Shown one piece after another: positions 60,984 to 64,000 of a DNA stretch of 64,000 nucleotides; within the stretch, counting starts at the first letter, position 1, and every line of letters starts with the position of its first letter. Below the pieces are notes generated by a model. That model made no database searches and was not told where the DNA came from. It worked only from the letters and a program-made list of their open reading frames with translations. Origin of the DNA: Ancrocorticia sp039812645 (GTDB lineage Bacteria > Actinomycetota > Actinomycetes > Actinomycetales > Actinomycetaceae); NCBI GenBank assembly GCA_039812645.1, contig JBDIAV010000002.1:31456-95455 (forward strand). The letters run 5' to 3'. Both the position numbers and the translations under genes were made by a program.

Positions 60984-63821
60984 ATGACAATTGACATGCC
61001 AGAAAGCCCGTATCTTGCGGAATCAGAGGCTGTCATAGAGGATATGCGGACGGACCCAGACAGAGGTCTATCCCGTCAAGAAGCTCAACGGCGGTTGGAA
61101 GAATACGGATCGAATGAGCTTCGCGGACAACCGCCTGTTCCACTCTGGCGGCGAGCTTTGGAGCAACTGAAGGACCCTCTGGTTATCCTGTTGATTCTCG
61201 CCGCCTTGATCTCCGGAACCGCGTGGGTTCTAGAAGGAGCGCACGGCGCCCCGATTGAAGCGATCGTCGTGTTGCTGGTTGTCACCTTCAACGTGGGGAT
61301 TGGTCTTGTTCAAGAATCGCGTGCGGCAGATGCCGTTGCCGCCTTGGCCAAGATGACGGAAGCCCATTCAACCGTTATTCGAGATGGTGAACTCTGGGAT
61401 ATCCCTGCCACAGATGTGGTGCCAGGCGATATCTTGCAGCTGGCCGAAGGAGACGAAGTTGGTGCCGATGCGCGCCTGCTAGCCGCCACAAATTTGCGTA
61501 TTGCCGAGGCCTCGCTGACCGGGGAGTCAACCGCCGTCGAAAAGAATGCGGGTGTGCTCAGTGGCCGCCTTGCCCTAGGCGACCGGGCCAATATGGCATA
61601 CAAGGGGACCGCCGTGACGGGCGGTACCGGGCGCGCCGTTGTGACAGCCACAGGCATGGGTACCGAGATGGGCTCCATCGCCACGATGCTCGACGAAACT
61701 AAGGAAGAGGAAACTCCTCTTCAGCTGGAGATTGACCGGGTTGGTTCGCTTCTCGGCCGCGTCGTGGTAGCCATTGCCGTCATCATTATGATCACGATTG
61801 CTCTTCTTCAGACGCCCCAGTCGGCTAGTGATTGGGTGACGATTCTTCTCCTTGGAGTCTCACTGGCAGTGGCCGCTGTTCCCGAAGGTCTTCCTGCGGT
61901 TCTCTCGGTGGTCCTTGCCCTGGGTGTACAACGGATGGCACAACGTAACGCCGTCGTGAAAAAGCTGAGTTCTGCCGAAACGCTGGGCTCGGCATCCGTC
62001 ATCTGTACGGACAAGACGGGCACACTCACTCAGAACGAGATGACGATCAAGCAGGTCGTGACGGCTTCTGGAACCACTGAGATCACGGGTGTCGGCTACG
62101 AGCCGAAGGGTGAGGCCATCGTCGCTAAAACCAATGGCAATGGTTCGAAGGCAGCCGAAAAGGCCGATGCGTTCCGAGAAGCTCGCGCGGTATTGGGACT
62201 AGGATCTCTGGCCAATAATGCTCAGCTCGCGCATCGTGATGGCCGTTGGGAAATTAGTGGCGACCCAACTGAAGCCGCCTTCCTCTCAGCCTCTCGCAAG
62301 TTGGAGGGCCTGCAGAATCGCCTCGACAAGCTCAACCGGATTGCGGAGGTTCCTTTCTCCTCCGACCGTAAGATGATGTCAACACTCCACCGCGATCCCT
62401 ACGGTGCGCTTACCCTCATCTCTAAGGGCGCACCGGATGTACTACTGGAAAAATGTACGAAGGTGATGGTGGGCAACACGGTTGTTGATCTTGATGATCA
62501 GTGGCGCCAGCACATCCTCGACGATGTTGAGCGGCTCTCCGCCCAGGCATACCGGACCCTCGGTGTGGCATCGCGGCCCATTCGCGATCATGAGGATGTC
62601 GCCCAAAATGGCGCGGATCCCACCAACGGTGACTTCAATGATTCGTACGAGAGGGATCTCGTCTTTGCCGGCGTGGTGGGCATCATCGATCCCCCACGTG
62701 CTGAGGTTCGGGATGCTGTAGACGAGGCACATACGGCTGGTGTGCGAGTGGTCATGATTACCGGTGACCATCCCCAGACCGCGCTGCGTATCGCCTCCGA
62801 TCTTCGTATTGTCGAACCGGGAGCCACGGTACTCACCGGTCACGATATTGACGATATGAACGACGACGACCTTCGGGTTGCGGCCCGTACCGCTTGCGTG
62901 TACGCGCGTGTGGCTCCAGAACATAAGTTGCGCATCGTTGATGCTCTGCAAGCCGATCACCAGATTGTCGCCATGACCGGCGATGGTGTGAACGACGCTC
63001 CGGCACTTAAGTCCGCTGATATTGGTATTGCCATGGGCATCACCGGAACCGAGGTGACCAAGGAAGCGGCGAAGATGGTCTTGGCAGACGATAACTTTGC
63101 CACGATCATCAAGGCCGTGCGCGAAGGCCGCGTCATCTTTGACAACATCCAGAAGTTCCTTCGATACCTTCTGTGCTCGAACATGGGCGAAGTGTTGACC
63201 ATGTTCTTCGGTGTGGTGCTCATGGGAGTCATTGGCCTGACAGCCGCCGCCCAAGACTCTGGAATGCATATTGTGGTGCCACTGCTGGCCGTACAGATTC
63301 TTTGGATCAACCTCGTCACTGATGTGGCGCCCGCCCTCGCTGTGGGTGTGGATCCTGAGCTGGAAGACGTCATGCAACGCCCTCCGAGATCATCCAAGCA
63401 ACGCGTGATTGACGGGCCGATGTGGGTAGCAATTATGAGCACCGGATTCGTCATGGCTGTCGCGTCTTTGGGCACGCTGGACTTCTGGCTTCCTGGTGGG
63501 CTAATCAACATCGGTCAGGAATCGGTTGAGGTGGCCCGAACGGCAACCTTCACCACGCTGGTGTTCGCCAACCTCTTCTCGGTGTTCAACGCACGTTCGG
63601 CAACACAAAGCGCGTTCCATGGGCTGTTCCGTAACAAGTTCCTATGGGGTGCGGTGCTTTTTGGATTCCTTGCTCAGATTGCCGTGGTTCAGATTCCGTT
63701 CCTTCAGACCGCGTTTGGAACCGTGTCCATGACCTTCGCGCAATGGTTGACATCGTTCGCCTTCGCGTCGCTGGTGCTGTGGGCGGAAGAACTCCGCAAG
63801 ATGTTCCTGCGGAAGAAGTAG
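60984..63821 (+). CDS. P-type cation-transporting ATPase, type II (Ca2+-like)
   Basis: A 945-residue ATP-driven cation pump of the plasma membrane. Motifs: TGES at 179-182 (dephosphorylation), PEGLP at 300-304 in the ion-binding helix, the phosphorylated Asp343 in DKTGTLT, KGAPD in the nucleotide domain, MITGDHPQTA and TGDGVNDAPALK. NLVTDVAPALAVG in the sixth helix resembles the NxxTD set of calcium pumps, so Ca2+ (or Mn2+) is the probable substrate. ATG 60984 has GGGGAG five bases upstream; a longer open frame has no support. The TAG stop lies inside the first copy of a tandem repeat. Confidence 0.94.
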   Translation: MTIDMPESPYLAESEAVIEDMRTDPDRGLSRQEAQRRLEEYGSNELRGQPPVPLWRRALEQLKDPLVILLILAALISGTAWVLEGAHGAPIEAIVVLLVVTFNVGIGLVQESRAADAVAALAKMTEAHSTVIRDGELWDIPATDVVPGDILQLAEGDEVGADARLLAATNLRIAEASLTGESTAVEKNAGVLSGRLALGDRANMAYKGTAVTGGTGRAVVTATGMGTEMGSIATMLDETKEEETPLQLEIDRVGSLLGRVVVAIAVIIMITIALLQTPQSASDWVTILLLGVSLAVAAVPEGLPAVLSVVLALGVQRMAQRNAVVKKLSSAETLGSASVICTDKTGTLTQNEMTIKQVVTASGTTEITGVGYEPKGEAIVAKTNGNGSKAAEKADAFREARAVLGLGSLANNAQLAHRDGRWEISGDPTEAAFLSASRKLEGLQNRLDKLNRIAEVPFSSDRKMMSTLHRDPYGALTLISKGAPDVLLEKCTKVMVGNTVVDLDDQWRQHILDDVERLSAQAYRTLGVASRPIRDHEDVAQNGADPTNGDFNDSYERDLVFAGVVGIIDPPRAEVRDAVDEAHTAGVRVVMITGDHPQTALRIASDLRIVEPGATVLTGHDIDDMNDDDLRVAARTACVYARVAPEHKLRIVDALQADHQIVAMTGDGVNDAPALKSADIGIAMGITGTEVTKEAAKMVLADDNFATIIKAVREGRVIFDNIQKFLRYLLCSNMGEVLTMFFGVVLMGVIGLTAAAQDSGMHIVVPLLAVQILWINLVTDVAPALAVGVDPELEDVMQRPPRSSKQRVIDGPMWVAIMSTGFVMAVASLGTLDFWLPGGLINIGQESVEVARTATFTTLVFANLFSVFNARSATQSAFHGLFRNKFLWGAVLFGFLAQIAVVQIPFLQTAFGTVSMTFAQWLTSFAFASLVLWAEELRKMFLRKK

Positions 63822-63897
63822 TGAGGCGTCCAAGTAGTGAGGCGTCCAAGTAGTGAGGCGTCCAAGTAGTGAGGCGTCCAAGTAGTGAGGCGTCCAA
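63818..63897 (+). repeat. Five-copy 16-bp tandem repeat
   Basis: GTAGTGAGGCGTCCAA is repeated five times without variation. The first unit supplies the TAG stop of the P-type ATPase and an adjacent in-frame TGA. The sixth copy would begin with ACTGTGAAAGGC, which diverges. A minisatellite of this type probably varies in copy number between strains. Confidence 0.97.
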
Positions 63898-63938
63898 ACT
63901 GTGAAAGGCTCCGCAGTTTGGCGTGTCCATTTATCTCA

Positions 63939-63944
63939 TAGAAT
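63939..63944 (+). promoter_or_regulatory. -10 box of the guaB1-like gene
   Basis: TAGAAT ends six bases before ATG 63951, with no ribosome site between; probably leaderless. Confidence 0.5.
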
Positions 63945-63950
63945 GGTCCT

Positions 63951-64000
63951 ATGCGTTTTCTTCCAGGCCAAGAGCCGACTCACGACTTGACCTACGATGA
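63951..64000 (+). CDS. GuaB1-type IMP dehydrogenase-related protein (5' end only)
   Basis: Only 16 codons are present: MRFLPGQEPTHDLTYD. This is the characteristic start of actinobacterial GuaB1 (IMP dehydrogenase/GMP reductase-related) proteins, which continue with a DDVFLVP-type motif. The gene runs off the right edge, so the assignment rests on the N-terminus alone. Confidence 0.6.
   Translation, partial: MRFLPGQEPTHDLTYD

Noticed and set aside
62442..63377. Antisense frame opposite the P-type ATPase
   Set aside because: His-rich shadow translation of a well-supported gene; no start signal.
63586..63930. Minus-strand frame with repeated DASLLGRLTTWTPHYL-type peptides
   Set aside because: The repeats come from the 16-bp tandem array read through, and the rest is a shadow of the ATPase.

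Overview
The window is a dense stretch of an actinobacterial chromosome. GC is moderate (roughly 55-60 % by eye), GTG/TTG starts are frequent, genes often overlap by ATGA, and several start codons lie 6-7 bases from a -10 box. Three gene orders are typical of actinobacteria: uvrA-uvrC-rapZ-yvcK-whiA-gap-pgk-tpiA-secG, zwf-opcA beside tkt, and xerD-parA-scpA-scpB-rluB-tyrA/cmk-der. The proteins and gene set suggest an Actinomycetaceae-like organism (Trueperella/Arcanobacterium/Actinomyces sphere); that placement is inference. I saw no tRNA, rRNA, CRISPR, insertion sequence or prophage.

Layout. 1-7.5 kb: end of rpsA, an Rrf2 regulator, a cystathionine synthase/lyase-type enzyme, and an M20 amidohydrolase followed by the methionine importer metNIQ. 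The three promoter regions share a CCCRCTA half-site, suggesting one sulfur-amino-acid regulon. 7.5-20 kb: a large membrane protein with an alkaline-phosphatase-like domain, coaE, an unusual FtsH, uvrB behind tandem LexA-like boxes, terC behind a yybP-ykoY (Mn2+) riboswitch, a bile-acid-symporter-like carrier with a YCII protein, and a second membrane protein paralogous to the first.

20.2-30.3 kb: one tightly coupled nine-gene operon, diverging from the second membrane protein. It encodes a MurG-like glycosyltransferase, two GT4 glycosyltransferases, an exporter-type ABC protein, two kinase-fold phosphotransferases, a small lipoprotein with a nearly all-acidic tail, and a sensor kinase/response regulator pair. 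I do not recognise it as a characterised system. It reads as a self-regulated pathway that makes and exports a phosphorylated surface glycoconjugate, and it is the best candidate for something undescribed.

30.4-54.3 kb is housekeeping: nucleotide excision repair, cell-envelope regulators, lower glycolysis, protein export, the oxidative pentose phosphate entry genes and the chromosome-segregation cluster. It includes an in-frame TyrA-Cmk fusion that keeps a good internal ribosome site before the Cmk part. 54.3-64 kb is accessory: a 2-hydroxyacid dehydrogenase, a remnant of a Cof-type HAD phosphatase, a TipA-like MerR regulator with its palindromic operator, a 3-methyladenine glycosylase, an intact Cof phosphatase, and a fluoride operon (fluoride riboswitch, universal stress protein, two crcB genes). 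A TspO homologue and a P-type ATPase follow. A five-copy 16-bp tandem repeat starts at the ATPase stop codon, and the first codons of a guaB1-like gene close the window.
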